From NCBI GenBank assembly GCA_938010765.1, contig CALLVX010000121.1, positions 1-33,835 on the forward strand: DNA of 33,835 nt, read 5' to 3'. Positions within the stretch are counted from its first letter, which is position 1. Each line of letters begins with the position of its first letter. Source of the DNA: an uncultured Flavobacteriaceae bacterium. Its GTDB lineage: Bacteria; Bacteroidota; Bacteroidia; Flavobacteriales; Flavobacteriaceae. The position numbers were made by a program, and so were the translations under genes. Below, in pieces: positions 16,316 to 26,367 of the stretch. The notes below the pieces were generated by a model. The model saw only the letters and a list, made by a program, of their open reading frames with translations. It was not told the origin of the DNA and did no database searches.

Positions 16316-18196
16316 CTAATTTTTGACTACTTCAACATCGTCAACAATGAAGGTGCCCCCTGTGGTACCCATATCAAGTACAATAGTTGTTTCTGCCGTA
16401 CTGGCCGTAAAAGACCAGGTATACTGTGCCCAGTCGGAGGTAACGGTATAGTCGCCAGCATACTGCTCATCGCCCAACTGTGCGTTGGTCGAATAGCGTA
16501 TAATAGCTGCGTCTCCTTTCACCCAAGCCGATACAGTGTATTCTGCACCGATTTCGGTTGTGATGGCATCACTCGATAATTGGGTTTCCCAAGGGTTGCC
16601 ATCAGCAGGGTTGGTAACCAATAACGCTCGCGCACCACCATGAACATCGGTAGTCTCTTGGGTCATATTGTCGGCTCCGTTGAATTTACCCCAGTTGGTG
16701 AAATCATCGCCATCACCTAATTCAAAATCACCATTAACCGCTAGGTTATCCGGGTTGCCTTCTGGTTCAGGGGCTGGGAGTGCCATATCGCCTTTTACTA
16801 GGCCTATGCCATCGACTATATAGGTGGCCATGTTAGTTCCCATGTCCAAGACTAGTGTGGTTTGATCGGTGGTCGCGGTAAACGTCCAGGTATATTGTGT
16901 CCAGTCGGCGGTTACCGTAAAGTCACCGGCATACTGTTCATTCCCCAATTGAGCGTTGGTGGAAAAGCGTATGGTACCGTCGTCCCCTTTTATCCAAACC
17001 GAGGCGGTGTATTGTGCATCGATTTCCGTTGCGACCGCATCACTCGCTAGTTGCGTTTCCCAAGGATTGCCATCCACTTCGTTCATCACCTTCATTGCCC
17101 TACTGCCCTCAAAGACATCTGCCGTCTCGGCGGTCATTCGCTCGGCACCGTTGAATTTGCTCCAATTGGTGAAATCATCACCATCGCCCAATTCCAATTC
17201 ACCATTGAGCAAAAGGTTTACGATATCGCCGGCAGGTGGCGGTGGTGGTGGGGTAATATCTTCTACGGTACCTTCTTTCACCAAGGTGTAGTAACGCCAG
17301 TTAGTAGAAGGTACTCCAGGATCGGCGGTAACATTCCTAAGAACCATTTTATCTTCGGTAATGCTATAAATTTGGTATTCTGAAGTTCCTTCGTAGTAGG
17401 CAATGGATGCTCCATTACTTAGAATCAACCAAGGATAATCGGCACCGTCGCTACCCGTTCTTGTTTCAATTGTCCAACTTGAGGAATCTGGCTCTCTACT
17501 ACCATAGCAACCATCGGCAAATTCAGCATTGTCGGTACCGAGTTCTTCATTCGCCCATGACCATATCCATTGGTAACTATCATTGTTTTGGTTTTCGTAA
17601 GTAAGATCCAAATCTTGTTTGAACACATATTTGTCGTCGTAGACGCAGGTAGTACCATCCTCCTGAACAAATGTATTTTCCGGGCTGCTGAAAAAACTTA
17701 TATCGAATGGATCGGTACTGTCATTGGTAGCAGTACCAGGTCCTACGCCGTAAGCGGCTGCCAGTTTACTCCAAACCCATGTTTTTCCTGTTTGGCCATC
17801 GGCGCATGTACCTGCCAGTAACTTTGCTGTTTCATCTTCGCAGAGCGATGGGCCAGAACCAGCCACCATTACCTTACTAGAAGAACTCTTTACACCGGTG
17901 TCTCCTACTATATTTAGAGTGACAGAGAATTCTCCTGGTGTTTTAAATTCATACTCCTCAAGCCCGGGCTCATCAAGAATTCGTGTGCCATCTGAAATAT
18001 CCCAAAAACTGTAATGATCTTCGGCATTGGGTGTAGTATTGTCCAAGAAATAATAATTGGGGTTGTCCGGGGAAGCCGTTATCGAAAAAGTGGCTTCCGG
18101 GGTCGGAATCGTCTCCGTATCATCATCGGAACAGGCCCCGATGATTAATAAAAGCAAGAATAAATTTAGTAATCGCAGTGATTTCATAGTCTTCAT
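16316..18196 (-). CDS. Surface glycan-binding lipoprotein: PKD domain, unknown middle domain, two tandem CBM-like modules
   Basis: 626 residues. Lipobox Cys (GACSDDD, near residue 22), then a PKD-like domain (about 30-112) that resembles the one in the neighbouring GH10. The Cys- and Trp-rich middle domain (about 117-312) is one I do not assign with certainty. Two CBM4/9-like jelly-roll modules follow (about 327-470 and 484-626), joined by a Pro-rich linker. The modules are roughly two-thirds identical, each with NGELELGDGDDFTNW- or NGDFELGDGDDFTNW-type starts, NPWETQL and STNAQLG. There is no catalytic domain. Its place between the VCBS gene and the GH10 gene suits a surface glycan-binding protein that holds xylan for the SusCD complex. 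The domain family is recognised; the ligand is inferred. Confidence 0.8.
   Translation of the reverse strand: MKTMKSLRLLNLFLLLLIIGACSDDDTETIPTPEATFSITASPDNPNYYFLDNTTPNAEDHYSFWDISDGTRILDEPGLEEYEFKTPGEFSVTLNIVGDTGVKSSSSKVMVAGSGPSLCEDETAKLLAGTCADGQTGKTWVWSKLAAAYGVGPGTATNDSTDPFDISFFSSPENTFVQEDGTTCVYDDKYVFKQDLDLTYENQNNDSYQWIWSWANEELGTDNAEFADGCYGSREPDSSSWTIETRTGSDGADYPWLILSNGASIAYYEGTSEYQIYSITEDKMVLRNVTADPGVPSTNWRYYTLVKEGTVEDITPPPPPPAGDIVNLLLNGELELGDGDDFTNWSKFNGAERMTAETADVFEGSRAMKVMNEVDGNPWETQLASDAVATEIDAQYTASVWIKGDDGTIRFSTNAQLGNEQYAGDFTVTADWTQYTWTFTATTDQTTLVLDMGTNMATYIVDGIGLVKGDMALPAPEPEGNPDNLAVNGDFELGDGDDFTNWGKFNGADNMTQETTDVHGGARALLVTNPADGNPWETQLSSDAITTEIGAEYTVSAWVKGDAAIIRYSTNAQLGDEQYAGDYTVTSDWAQYTWSFTASTAETTIVLDMGTTGGTFIVDDVEVVKN
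16319..17218 (-). repeat. Internal tandem duplication encoding the two CBM-like modules
   Basis: The stretches encoding residues 327-470 (16787-17218) and 484-626 (16319-16747) are similar at DNA and protein level, with matching landmarks such as GDGDDFTNW, NPWETQL and STNAQLG in the same order. This indicates a within-gene duplication. Confidence 0.8.
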
Positions 18197-18478
18197 TTTT
18201 GTTAGTTTGAACTTTGAGCTAGTTATAGATTAGTTATTGTATTTTGTACAGGCAAAGAGTCTTAAACGAGAAGCACCTTAGCCATGGCCGTATTTATTTT
18301 CAAATATATTTTTACTGTCATTGTTCTAATATTACAATTGAAACAAACTATGGCACTTCTGAAGCATTTTGATGTGAAAATTGACCAAATCCCTATTTTA
18401 GGGAGATTGTGAATGCCAATTCTGAAATTTATCGCATGATTTCTTGACCTATTCTGGTTGTATTGGTTTGTCTCTTTT
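18197..18478. other. Gap inside the minus-strand operon
   Basis: 282 bases between the VCBS gene and the CBM gene, much longer than the 12-21 base gaps elsewhere in the operon. It has no coding frame I trust, and no convincing -7 box or T-tracted hairpin was seen. A separate promoter for the CBM-GH10 pair is possible but not shown. Confidence 0.35.
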
Positions 18479-21400
18479 CTAAAATGTACTGATCAAATTC
18501 AAACCCGAATCATTGTTTGCTATCAAGAAATAGGGTCGATTTCCAATATGGATTTTTTGAATGACCCTTGCATTTTGTCCAAGATAAAAGTTGACATCTT
18601 TATAAGGGGTAAGTTTTCCTTCGGGACCTCCAATTAATGTGTAGCCAATGTTGCCATCATACCGAATTGTTTCAACTTCTGATTCGTATATGGCACCGAC
18701 TCCTATGACATCTTGATATCCGTCTTGGTTCACATCTGCCACGGCAAAGGACATGGTGGGACCCATTTGAGCTGTATTTGGAAATTCTTTGAATTGGAAT
18801 TGGCCATTGCCTAAGTTCAATGCGTATGCAGAGCCAAAAAAGTGTACCTTCTTATGATACGCCTCACCTAAGGCTTCTTCACCGTAAATGTCTGTCAAGG
18901 AAGATCGTGCGAACTGTTTAAAAGTGGGGGCCTTTTCTGCAATAAATGAATTTTGCTGTGTTGAACATTCTTTACCTCTTATAGGGACTAATTTTTCTTG
19001 GTAAGACTTGCTTAAAACCATGTCATAACTACCATTGTTGTCAAAATCAGCCCCGAAAATATGCAAGGGTTTTTTCTCTGAAGGATGAAATTTGTTGTTT
19101 TTGCCCAAGTTTCCAAACAGGTAGTCAAGATCACCATCTTTATCAAGGTCTATAGCTTCGATGGCGTTCCACCATCCTTCGGTATTTTCGAAAGCCTTTA
19201 TTTTTGTCGGAGTATAAGTATTGTTTTCATTTTTAAAAACAGTAATTACCATCCATTCCCCAACCACAAACAAATCGGCATCTCCATCTTCGTCATAGTC
19301 AGAAAATAAAAGATCGTTTACGATGCCAGTAGTTGCATAAGCCGGGGCTATCTGTTCGGTAACGATTGTAAATTTCCCCTGCTCGTTTTCTAGAAAGTAA
19401 GAGGGTTCTGCACGAGGATACTTACCAGGAACCACATGACCACCAACAACCAAATCTTTGTCACCATCTTGATCAAAGTCAATCGTTTTTACCGCTTTTG
19501 TGTTCGATAGCATTTTTGGCAATGCGTTACTTCTTGTAAAAGTTCCGTTTCCCTGATTCAGATAGAGGCGGTCTTGCAACAAGCTGTTTGTTTCTTCTAA
19601 CTCGTACCCTCCGCTACATACGTACAGGTCAAGGTCGCCGTCTTGGTCTGCATCAAAGAATAACGAACCAAGGTCTTCATATTTATAATCTTTTTCGAGA
19701 GAGGGCTGCGGAAGGCTGTCAAAGCTACCGCGTTTGTTTTGTAAATAGAGAACCGCAGCCTGATCCTGGGCACCTCCTACGAAAAAATCTTCCAGGCCAT
19801 CACCGTTTACATCGGCCACGGATAGGGTAGGGCCTGTTTGTGAATATTTTCGGGGGAGCAATACCTGTCGTGAAAAGTCATCAAAATTGTTTTCCCGATG
19901 CCGGAATCCAATTCCTTTTTTTTTAGGATGTATGGTTTTAAAATTTCTGAAGACCTTTTGTTTTGTACGGTTGCTTTCAGGAACCTCATTATAATCGAAT
20001 TGAAGTCGTTGGTTGGCTGCAATATTTGAACTCGCCGATACGGTCCCATCGTTCCATACCACTTCAACACGATCTACGATTTCGGTCTGTGCCAATCCAA
20101 AATGAACCACTTTCGAAACAGATGATTGATACCCACGGTTCATATACAGTTCCTGGTATTGATTGCCTACATTGGTAAACAGGGTAACTTTGGCGCCTAT
20201 GGCATTCTTGTTGGTCTTTTCCCCGATTAAGACGATATCCAAGTAGTTTTTTTGCGTATTGTTTTGATAAACCATCGCCTTTTCGGCCATATTGTTCATC
20301 ACCAGATCCAAATCCCCGTCATTGTCGAGATCCGCATAGGTGGCACCATTGGTATTTACCTTTGCGGACAATCCCCAATCAAACGTACTGTTTTGAAAGC
20401 CTAGATCTTGTTTATTTCTATAACTGTAATTCGCGAGTTTCTCCGATGGCATCATTTCAATGACCTCTTTTACAGTCATGGAGACTTCTTTATCAAGATT
20501 CTTCTTTACCTGGCGAATGTAGTCTTGATTGCTGAAGTTTCGCTCGATACCATTAGAGATGAATACGTCTTTAAAGCCGTCATTATCAAAATCGGCAAGT
20601 AAAGGCCCCCAACTCCAGTCGGTCTTTGAAATTCCTGCCATTTGTCCTATTTCGGTAAACGACCCATTGCCATTATTGAGCTGTAACATATTGGCCATAT
20701 AGGGAAAATGGTACCCTGAGTTTACAATTTTTGCAAAACCTTCGGTATTCATGGTCGGCATGTTCTCTTTGCTTCGAATATGATCTTCGGCCGACATTTC
20801 TAGTACCACAAGGTCTGGTAATAGATCATTGTTGATATCGGCAAAATCGGCACCCATGCTATTATAACTGATGTGTTTTAAGCGGGTATTGATCTGATTG
20901 GAAAATGTACCGTTGCGATTGTTAATATATAGGCAGTCTGGAGCAATGTAATCATTGGCAACATAGATATCGGGCCAACCATCGTTATTAAAATCACCTA
21001 TCACCGCACTTAACCCCCAGGCCTTGTTGATGAGTTGTGCCTCTTGGGTGACATTGGTAAAAGTATCGCCATCGTTTCGAAACAAATGGTCTGATGTTTC
21101 CGGGTAGAATTTCTGATTCTCTTTCTTCTCGATCCGCAAGGTATTTTCAAAATCGATTCGATGATTTACCAGATACATGTCAAGGTCTCCATCCCTATCG
21201 TAATCAAAAAAGTAAGCTTGTATTGAAAACCCAGAATGATCTAACCCCCATTGTTTGGCCTGTTCTTTAAAGATTCCATTTTTTTGGTTGATAAACAGCT
21301 TGTTTCTTCGGATTTCAGGATTCAATACGGATGCTGATTTACACACATAAATATCCAACCAGCCATCGTTGTTAATATCGATCATGCTTACTCCGGTACT

Positions 21401-21754
21401 CCAGCCTTGCGAATCGGTTACTCCGGCCGCTTCGGTAATATCTTCAAATTTAAATTCTCCATTGTTTAGATATAGTTTGTTTGATTTTTGATTAGATGTA
21501 AAATACAGATCTTCGAACCCGTCGTTATCGATATCGCCACTGGCCACTCCGCCTCCCAGCAGGGCATAGGTATAGTTTACGCAATTAAATAAATTTGTTT
21601 GATCCACCGAATTTTTAAAATTGATACCGGAATGTTCGGTGGGAATCGAAGTGAAAAGTAGTCCATCATACGAGTTCTTTGTACCATCATGGTCGGTAGT
21701 ACAAGCGATTACTGCAATCATACTTAGCATAACAAATAAGTGCCTACAGTTCAT
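18479..21754 (-). CDS. VCBS/FG-GAP repeat lipoprotein with ASPIC/UnbV domain
   Basis: 1091 residues. Lipoprotein signal with Cys18 (VIACTTD). Many VCBS/FG-GAP repeats follow, shown by repeated calcium-loop motifs of the form DxDxDGxxD (DIDNDGFED, DINNDGWLD, DYDRDGDLD, DFNNDGWPD, DFDNDGFKD, DLDNDGDLD and others). They lie in two blocks that suggest two seven-bladed propellers. An ASPIC/UnbV domain lies between them (about 512-586; NAIGAKVTL...VVHFGLAQ...VEVVWNDG). This type of protein is common next to SusCD pairs in marine Bacteroidota, but its job is not known; binding of glycan or of the outer-membrane complex is plausible. No catalytic site is visible. It starts 97 bases after susD, behind an intergenic hairpin. 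Confidence 0.88.
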   Translation of the reverse strand: MNCRHLFVMLSMIAVIACTTDHDGTKNSYDGLLFTSIPTEHSGINFKNSVDQTNLFNCVNYTYALLGGGVASGDIDNDGFEDLYFTSNQKSNKLYLNNGEFKFEDITEAAGVTDSQGWSTGVSMIDINNDGWLDIYVCKSASVLNPEIRRNKLFINQKNGIFKEQAKQWGLDHSGFSIQAYFFDYDRDGDLDMYLVNHRIDFENTLRIEKKENQKFYPETSDHLFRNDGDTFTNVTQEAQLINKAWGLSAVIGDFNNDGWPDIYVANDYIAPDCLYINNRNGTFSNQINTRLKHISYNSMGADFADINNDLLPDLVVLEMSAEDHIRSKENMPTMNTEGFAKIVNSGYHFPYMANMLQLNNGNGSFTEIGQMAGISKTDWSWGPLLADFDNDGFKDVFISNGIERNFSNQDYIRQVKKNLDKEVSMTVKEVIEMMPSEKLANYSYRNKQDLGFQNSTFDWGLSAKVNTNGATYADLDNDGDLDLVMNNMAEKAMVYQNNTQKNYLDIVLIGEKTNKNAIGAKVTLFTNVGNQYQELYMNRGYQSSVSKVVHFGLAQTEIVDRVEVVWNDGTVSASSNIAANQRLQFDYNEVPESNRTKQKVFRNFKTIHPKKKGIGFRHRENNFDDFSRQVLLPRKYSQTGPTLSVADVNGDGLEDFFVGGAQDQAAVLYLQNKRGSFDSLPQPSLEKDYKYEDLGSLFFDADQDGDLDLYVCSGGYELEETNSLLQDRLYLNQGNGTFTRSNALPKMLSNTKAVKTIDFDQDGDKDLVVGGHVVPGKYPRAEPSYFLENEQGKFTIVTEQIAPAYATTGIVNDLLFSDYDEDGDADLFVVGEWMVITVFKNENNTYTPTKIKAFENTEGWWNAIEAIDLDKDGDLDYLFGNLGKNNKFHPSEKKPLHIFGADFDNNGSYDMVLSKSYQEKLVPIRGKECSTQQNSFIAEKAPTFKQFARSSLTDIYGEEALGEAYHKKVHFFGSAYALNLGNGQFQFKEFPNTAQMGPTMSFAVADVNQDGYQDVIGVGAIYESEVETIRYDGNIGYTLIGGPEGKLTPYKDVNFYLGQNARVIQKIHIGNRPYFLIANNDSGLNLISTF

Positions 21755-21778
21755 TTTTTTTCGGTTGGGGTTAAAATC

Positions 21779-21812
21779 AAAAGCAGCACCTCTTTCGAAA
21801 TGCTGCTTTTTT
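21779..21812 (-). terminator. Hairpin with T-tracts between susD and the VCBS gene
   Basis: AAAAGCAGCA (21779-21788) and TGCTGCTTTT (21801-21810) form a perfect ten-base stem with a 12-base loop. On the minus strand the stem ends in TTTT, then GATTTT. Placed between susD and the next gene of the same direction, it would act as a partial terminator or as an mRNA stabiliser for susCD. Confidence 0.65.
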
Positions 21813-21850
21813 GCTAAACTAACTCAACAAAATTATCATGTTTAAAAGCA

Positions 21851-23341
21851 TTAATATCCAGGGTTTTGGTCTTCAGTCCCCATATTTGCATTGGAACTGA
21901 TTTCTCCATCTGGTATGGGCCAGAGTTCATGCTTTCCGGCCTGAAAATTGGTGTCTGCCAATTCAGTTGCAACGATGCCCCAACGAATCATATCATCAAA
22001 GCGCACCTGTTCTCCGGCAAGTTCTACCTTTCGTTCATGTACAATGGCATCGAAAACTTCAGCCTTGCTTAAACTTGTTGCCAATGCATCAAGACCTGCA
22101 CGTTCCCGCACCGTATTAATGTATCCTACAGCAGTCGCCTGTGAACCCACTTCGTTTTCACATTCTGCCATCATTAATAATACATCTGCGTATCGTATTA
22201 CCTTTACATTAATACCCGATTCTTCGTTTTCCGAAGTTTGCTTGTAATAGTTTTGGTATTTTTTCCAAGCTACGGAGCGAACGTTTCCACCGTTTTCTGC
22301 AAAATCATCCTCAACCAAGGTGTTCTCACCGTTGTTGTAGGTATCGCCGGGTACGTAAAAACTCCCCTGAAAACGATTGTCGCCGGCCTCAAATTCTGCT
22401 ACAAGATCGTCTGAAGGATATACGTTGAACCAGTTTAAGACGCCGTAATCCTGACCTCTAAAAGTAGCGTGGTTGGGACCACCGGCGCCAACAGCACCAC
22501 CATTCCATTTGTTTCCAGTACCTAAGGTAACGTCATACTCCACCTCAAAGACCGCCTCGATACCATTTTCTGTTTCCTCCTTGAAATTATCGTAATAATC
22601 ATCTTCCAGATCATAACCCGACATGCTTTTAAAAGAGTTCAAGGCCAAGGTGTATTGCTTTTCATATAAGAGTACCTTCCCTAAAAAAGCCTGAGCTGAT
22701 CCTTTGGTAGCCCTTCCTTTTTCCTCCTCAGCTTTTGGCAACAAATTGGCCGACGCATAGGTAAGATCCTCAATAATAAGGTTTACAATGTCTTGCTTCG
22801 GACTTTTAGGCTTTCCTTCGGGATTGCTACCATCGCCAATTTGCAAGGGGATGTCTCCAAAACGGTTCACAAGCAACCAATAATAATGTGCTCTAAGGAA
22901 GCGTGCTTCACCAATGAATTTTCGCTTTCGAACGGCACTTAGTTCCCCGTCGGAGATTGCATTGATCAATTCTTCGTTGGCAATTACAAAATTCGCTTTG
23001 TTGATTCCTCTATAACAACTATCCCAATAATCTCTAATTTGACCGTTGCTCGAATCAAAGGAGAAATCGGCATAGGTGACCTTGTCACCTTCTTGTTGGC
23101 CATTGCCACTTTGTTCATGCGACATATTGTCCATCATATAAAACAACAGTCTTCCGTAGAGGGCAAACGTTTGAAGGTTTGCGTAGGCCGCGTTTACGGC
23201 CGATTGTACCTGGTTTTCAGTGGTAAAGAAAGTATCCGGTGATAATTGGTTTGGATTTACGAGTTCCAAATCTTTATCCGAACATGAATGTGTCGCAAGA
23301 ATGCTTAAAAAAGCAGCGAGAATTAATTTTATTTTTTTCAT
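21851..23341 (-). CDS. SusD/RagB-family outer-membrane lipoprotein
   Basis: 496 residues. Lipobox Cys20 (THSC) followed by SDKDLELVNPNQLSPDTFF, a typical SusD start. The N-terminal TPR-like helices carry the FFTTENQVQSAVNAAYANLQ pattern, and the C-terminus has RYADVLLMMAECENEVG, INTVRERAGL and VHERKVELAGEQVRFDDMIRWG. SusD proteins cap the SusC barrel on the cell surface and bind oligosaccharides. The gene follows susC by 11 bases. The xylanase neighbours suggest xylo-oligosaccharide as ligand. Confidence 0.96.
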   Translation of the reverse strand: MKKIKLILAAFLSILATHSCSDKDLELVNPNQLSPDTFFTTENQVQSAVNAAYANLQTFALYGRLLFYMMDNMSHEQSGNGQQEGDKVTYADFSFDSSNGQIRDYWDSCYRGINKANFVIANEELINAISDGELSAVRKRKFIGEARFLRAHYYWLLVNRFGDIPLQIGDGSNPEGKPKSPKQDIVNLIIEDLTYASANLLPKAEEEKGRATKGSAQAFLGKVLLYEKQYTLALNSFKSMSGYDLEDDYYDNFKEETENGIEAVFEVEYDVTLGTGNKWNGGAVGAGGPNHATFRGQDYGVLNWFNVYPSDDLVAEFEAGDNRFQGSFYVPGDTYNNGENTLVEDDFAENGGNVRSVAWKKYQNYYKQTSENEESGINVKVIRYADVLLMMAECENEVGSQATAVGYINTVRERAGLDALATSLSKAEVFDAIVHERKVELAGEQVRFDDMIRWGIVATELADTNFQAGKHELWPIPDGEISSNANMGTEDQNPGY

Positions 23342-23352
23342 ATTGGTTTTTT

Positions 23353-26300
23353 TTAAAATGATACTTGTAGGCCTACTAAAATTGTCGTTGGTTGTGGGTA
23401 GTTGCCTCGATCTACTCCGAATTCTAGGTTTCCGTTGTTTGGATTGGAGTTGCCAATTTCTGGGTCTAAGCCAGAATAATCGGTGATGGTCAGCAAGTTT
23501 TGACCACTTGCATAGACTCGAATCTTAGAAACATACTCGCCAAACATATCATTGGGAATGGTATAGCCCAAAGTGACATTTTTTAAGCGTGTGTAAGATC
23601 CGTCCTCTACAAATCGGTCCGATACCCCATTATTCTGTATTGCTCCATTTGTTCTTGGAGTAGTGGTAGAAGGGTTTGTGGGGGTCCATCGATTTTCGTA
23701 GTACTCTTGGCTTACATTAAATAAACGATTCGCACCGCCCACCAAATCATAGGTGTTAGTGTTGAAAACATCATTACCATATATCCCGGTAACAAACAGG
23801 TTCAGGTCAAAGTTTTTGTAATCGGCACTTAAGTTTAAACCGTAATTGAAATCAGGGTACGGATTACCTATAATCGCTCTATCTTCGGAGGTGATATCCC
23901 CATCGCCATTCAAATCTTTGAAGCGAATATCACCCGGCTGCACCGTGGTTTGACCGGGATTTGCCGTAAATACCGCATCTACTTCTGCTTGATTTTGGTA
24001 GATGCCGTCTGAAACCAGTCCATAAAAATGGAATAGTGGTTCCCCAACAACAGTTCTTGAAATGGTTCCTCCTCCTTTAAAACCGGCCCCGACAAATTCC
24101 TCTAACCCTCCAAGGTTTAATACTTCATTCTGTGAAGTACCTATGTTAAGATTGGCAGACCATTTAAAATCTCCTTCATAATCATTATATCCCAGTATCA
24201 CTTCGAAACCTTTGGTTATACCGGATCCAACATTGGCCGCAATATTCCCGGCATTGAAACCATTTGATGTAGGCGCCGGAATGTTGATCAATAGGTCGTT
24301 ACTGGTGTTCTCATAGTACTCAATTGAGGCATTGAATTTTGAATTCGAGGTGACCAAATCAAGACCAATATTCAGAGATTCTTTAGATTCCCATTGCAAA
24401 TCTGGATTATCACCACCGTCCGCCGTGATTCCGAAAGCCACTTGCCCATCAATGGGATATTCAAAACCGGCCGCCAAGGAGGGTGCATAACGATAATCGC
24501 CAATCGCATCACTTCCTGTGGTCCCGTAACTACCCCTCAGCTTTAGGGTGCTAAAAGGACCATTCTCCATAAAAGCTTCTGCTGCAATGTTCCACCCAAC
24601 AGATGCAGAGTAGAAGTTGGCCCATCGTTTGTTCGAACCAAAGCGAGAGGAGGCATCCCGTCTAAAAGAGCCCGATATGATGTATTTATTGTCAAAGTCA
24701 TAGTTTAAACGACTAACATAACCAAGTTTATTGGTTTCACTGGAATTTGAGGAAAGGGCAGAATCCTCATTGGATAACTGCTCAATTTCGTCGGTTACCG
24801 CATTTCTACTGCTAGCACTCATATTACTATTCTTGCCTTCGAATTTCTCTACTAGGGCAAGGAATTGAAAATTGTGTTTTTCATTGAATGTTCTGGTATA
24901 ATTAATACTGTTGTTGTAGATAATGGTCTGTCCGTAGCCCGAATTTCTTGAAATAGCTGCCCAAGGTTGCGCGTGGGTAGTACTACCCTCTACGCTGTCA
25001 TCACTATAAGAAGGTACAAAGTTGCTATTGTTATAAGTATAATAGTCAAGACCTACTGAGGATCTGAATGTTAAGCCTTTTGCAAGCTCTAGCTCGGCAA
25101 ATACATTTCCTATAATGGCCACATTGCGATTAATGGGATCTGCTAGGGTTTGTATACGTACGGGGTTCTCGGCATCTTGCCCGTCGGCAGAAGAAGAGGG
25201 CCCTTGGAAACCACCTAGATTGTCTGAATTGTATATAGGGAGATAGGGAGCTGCTTTTACAGAGTGCTCAATAAGGGTGCGGCCTCCACCACTCAATTCA
25301 GGTCTTTGCTTACCAAAGCCGACCGACATGGTTTGGCCTACTTTAAGTTTGCCCATTTGAGTTTGGCTGTTTACCCTAAAAGAAAAGCGTTCAAAGCCAG
25401 TATTTATCAAAACACCTTCTTGCTTTAAATATTCTCCCGAAAAACGGTAGGTGCCATTTTCTCCTCCACCGGAATAACTTAAATTGTAGTCTTGTAGCAG
25501 CCCGGTAGTAAAAATCTCATCCTGGTAATTGATATCGTTGTCAAAAAATTCGGCCGGTCTGTTGGGAACAACGCCCTGGTCGGCGGCGTATTTAAGATAA
25601 TCTGCCGTATTCAGCACATCGTATCGTTTCTGGAAAGTTGAAAATCCGGTATAGGTGCTAAAAGAAATTTCTCCTTTGCCCTTTTTTCCTTTTTTGGTTG
25701 TTACCAAAATGACTCCATTAGACCCTTGAGCTCCATAAAGCGCAGTCGTAGACGCGTCTTTAAGCACGGAAATGTTTTCAATATCATTTGGACTGATGCC
25801 GGACAAATTACCAACAATCACCCCATCGATCACGAAAAGGGGGTTATTACTTCCTATGGATCCCAACCCTCTAATTAGAACAGTGGGTGTAGAACCGGGA
25901 ACCCCATTGTTTACAACACTTAAACCTGCGGCCCTACCTTGTAAGGCTTGTTCAGCGTTGGTAACCGGGATAGCCGAAATCTCTTCGGAATCTATTACAG
26001 ATACCGCCCCTGTTACCGTGGCCCTGCTTTGGGTGCCATAGGCCACTACGACAACCTCGTTTAAGGCTTCCGCAGATTCGATTAGACTAACATTAATAAC
26101 CGTTTGGCTGTCAACGGCAATGGTTTGTGTGCTCATTCCGATATAGGAAAAAGAGAGCTGATCAGTTGCATTGACATCCTGAATACTATAGTTTCCGTCA
26201 AAGTCGGTCGTTGTGCCATTCGATGTGCCTATAACGACTACTGTAGCACCGGGCAAAGGTGTGCCTGCCTCGTCCGAGACCACCCCACTAACAGTTTTGG

Positions 26301-26367
26301 TTTGTGAAAAGATACTTTGAACTGTAAATAACAGCAAAGCAATCGTTACGATTTTGAGTTTAATCAT
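23353..26367 (-). CDS. SusC/RagA-family TonB-linked outer-membrane transporter
   Basis: About 1004 residues from the ATG at 26367, chosen because it is followed at once by a clear signal peptide (MIKLKIVTIALLLFTVQSIFSQ). The frame continues upstream to 26457, but those 30 residues are polar and lack an export signal. After the signal come a carboxypeptidase-like regulatory domain (VSGVVSDEAGTPLPGATV), a TonB-box/plug region (VVVAYGTQ, LQGRAAGLSV, VLIRGLGSIGSNNPLFVIDG) and the barrel ending in a strand with C-terminal Phe (VGLQVSF). It imports oligosaccharides across the outer membrane with SusD. No STN/anti-sigma signalling domain, consistent with control by the hybrid two-component system instead. 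Confidence 0.96.
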   Translation of the reverse strand: MIKLKIVTIALLLFTVQSIFSQTKTVSGVVSDEAGTPLPGATVVVIGTSNGTTTDFDGNYSIQDVNATDQLSFSYIGMSTQTIAVDSQTVINVSLIESAEALNEVVVVAYGTQSRATVTGAVSVIDSEEISAIPVTNAEQALQGRAAGLSVVNNGVPGSTPTVLIRGLGSIGSNNPLFVIDGVIVGNLSGISPNDIENISVLKDASTTALYGAQGSNGVILVTTKKGKKGKGEISFSTYTGFSTFQKRYDVLNTADYLKYAADQGVVPNRPAEFFDNDINYQDEIFTTGLLQDYNLSYSGGGENGTYRFSGEYLKQEGVLINTGFERFSFRVNSQTQMGKLKVGQTMSVGFGKQRPELSGGGRTLIEHSVKAAPYLPIYNSDNLGGFQGPSSSADGQDAENPVRIQTLADPINRNVAIIGNVFAELELAKGLTFRSSVGLDYYTYNNSNFVPSYSDDSVEGSTTHAQPWAAISRNSGYGQTIIYNNSINYTRTFNEKHNFQFLALVEKFEGKNSNMSASSRNAVTDEIEQLSNEDSALSSNSSETNKLGYVSRLNYDFDNKYIISGSFRRDASSRFGSNKRWANFYSASVGWNIAAEAFMENGPFSTLKLRGSYGTTGSDAIGDYRYAPSLAAGFEYPIDGQVAFGITADGGDNPDLQWESKESLNIGLDLVTSNSKFNASIEYYENTSNDLLINIPAPTSNGFNAGNIAANVGSGITKGFEVILGYNDYEGDFKWSANLNIGTSQNEVLNLGGLEEFVGAGFKGGGTISRTVVGEPLFHFYGLVSDGIYQNQAEVDAVFTANPGQTTVQPGDIRFKDLNGDGDITSEDRAIIGNPYPDFNYGLNLSADYKNFDLNLFVTGIYGNDVFNTNTYDLVGGANRLFNVSQEYYENRWTPTNPSTTTPRTNGAIQNNGVSDRFVEDGSYTRLKNVTLGYTIPNDMFGEYVSKIRVYASGQNLLTITDYSGLDPEIGNSNPNNGNLEFGVDRGNYPQPTTILVGLQVSF

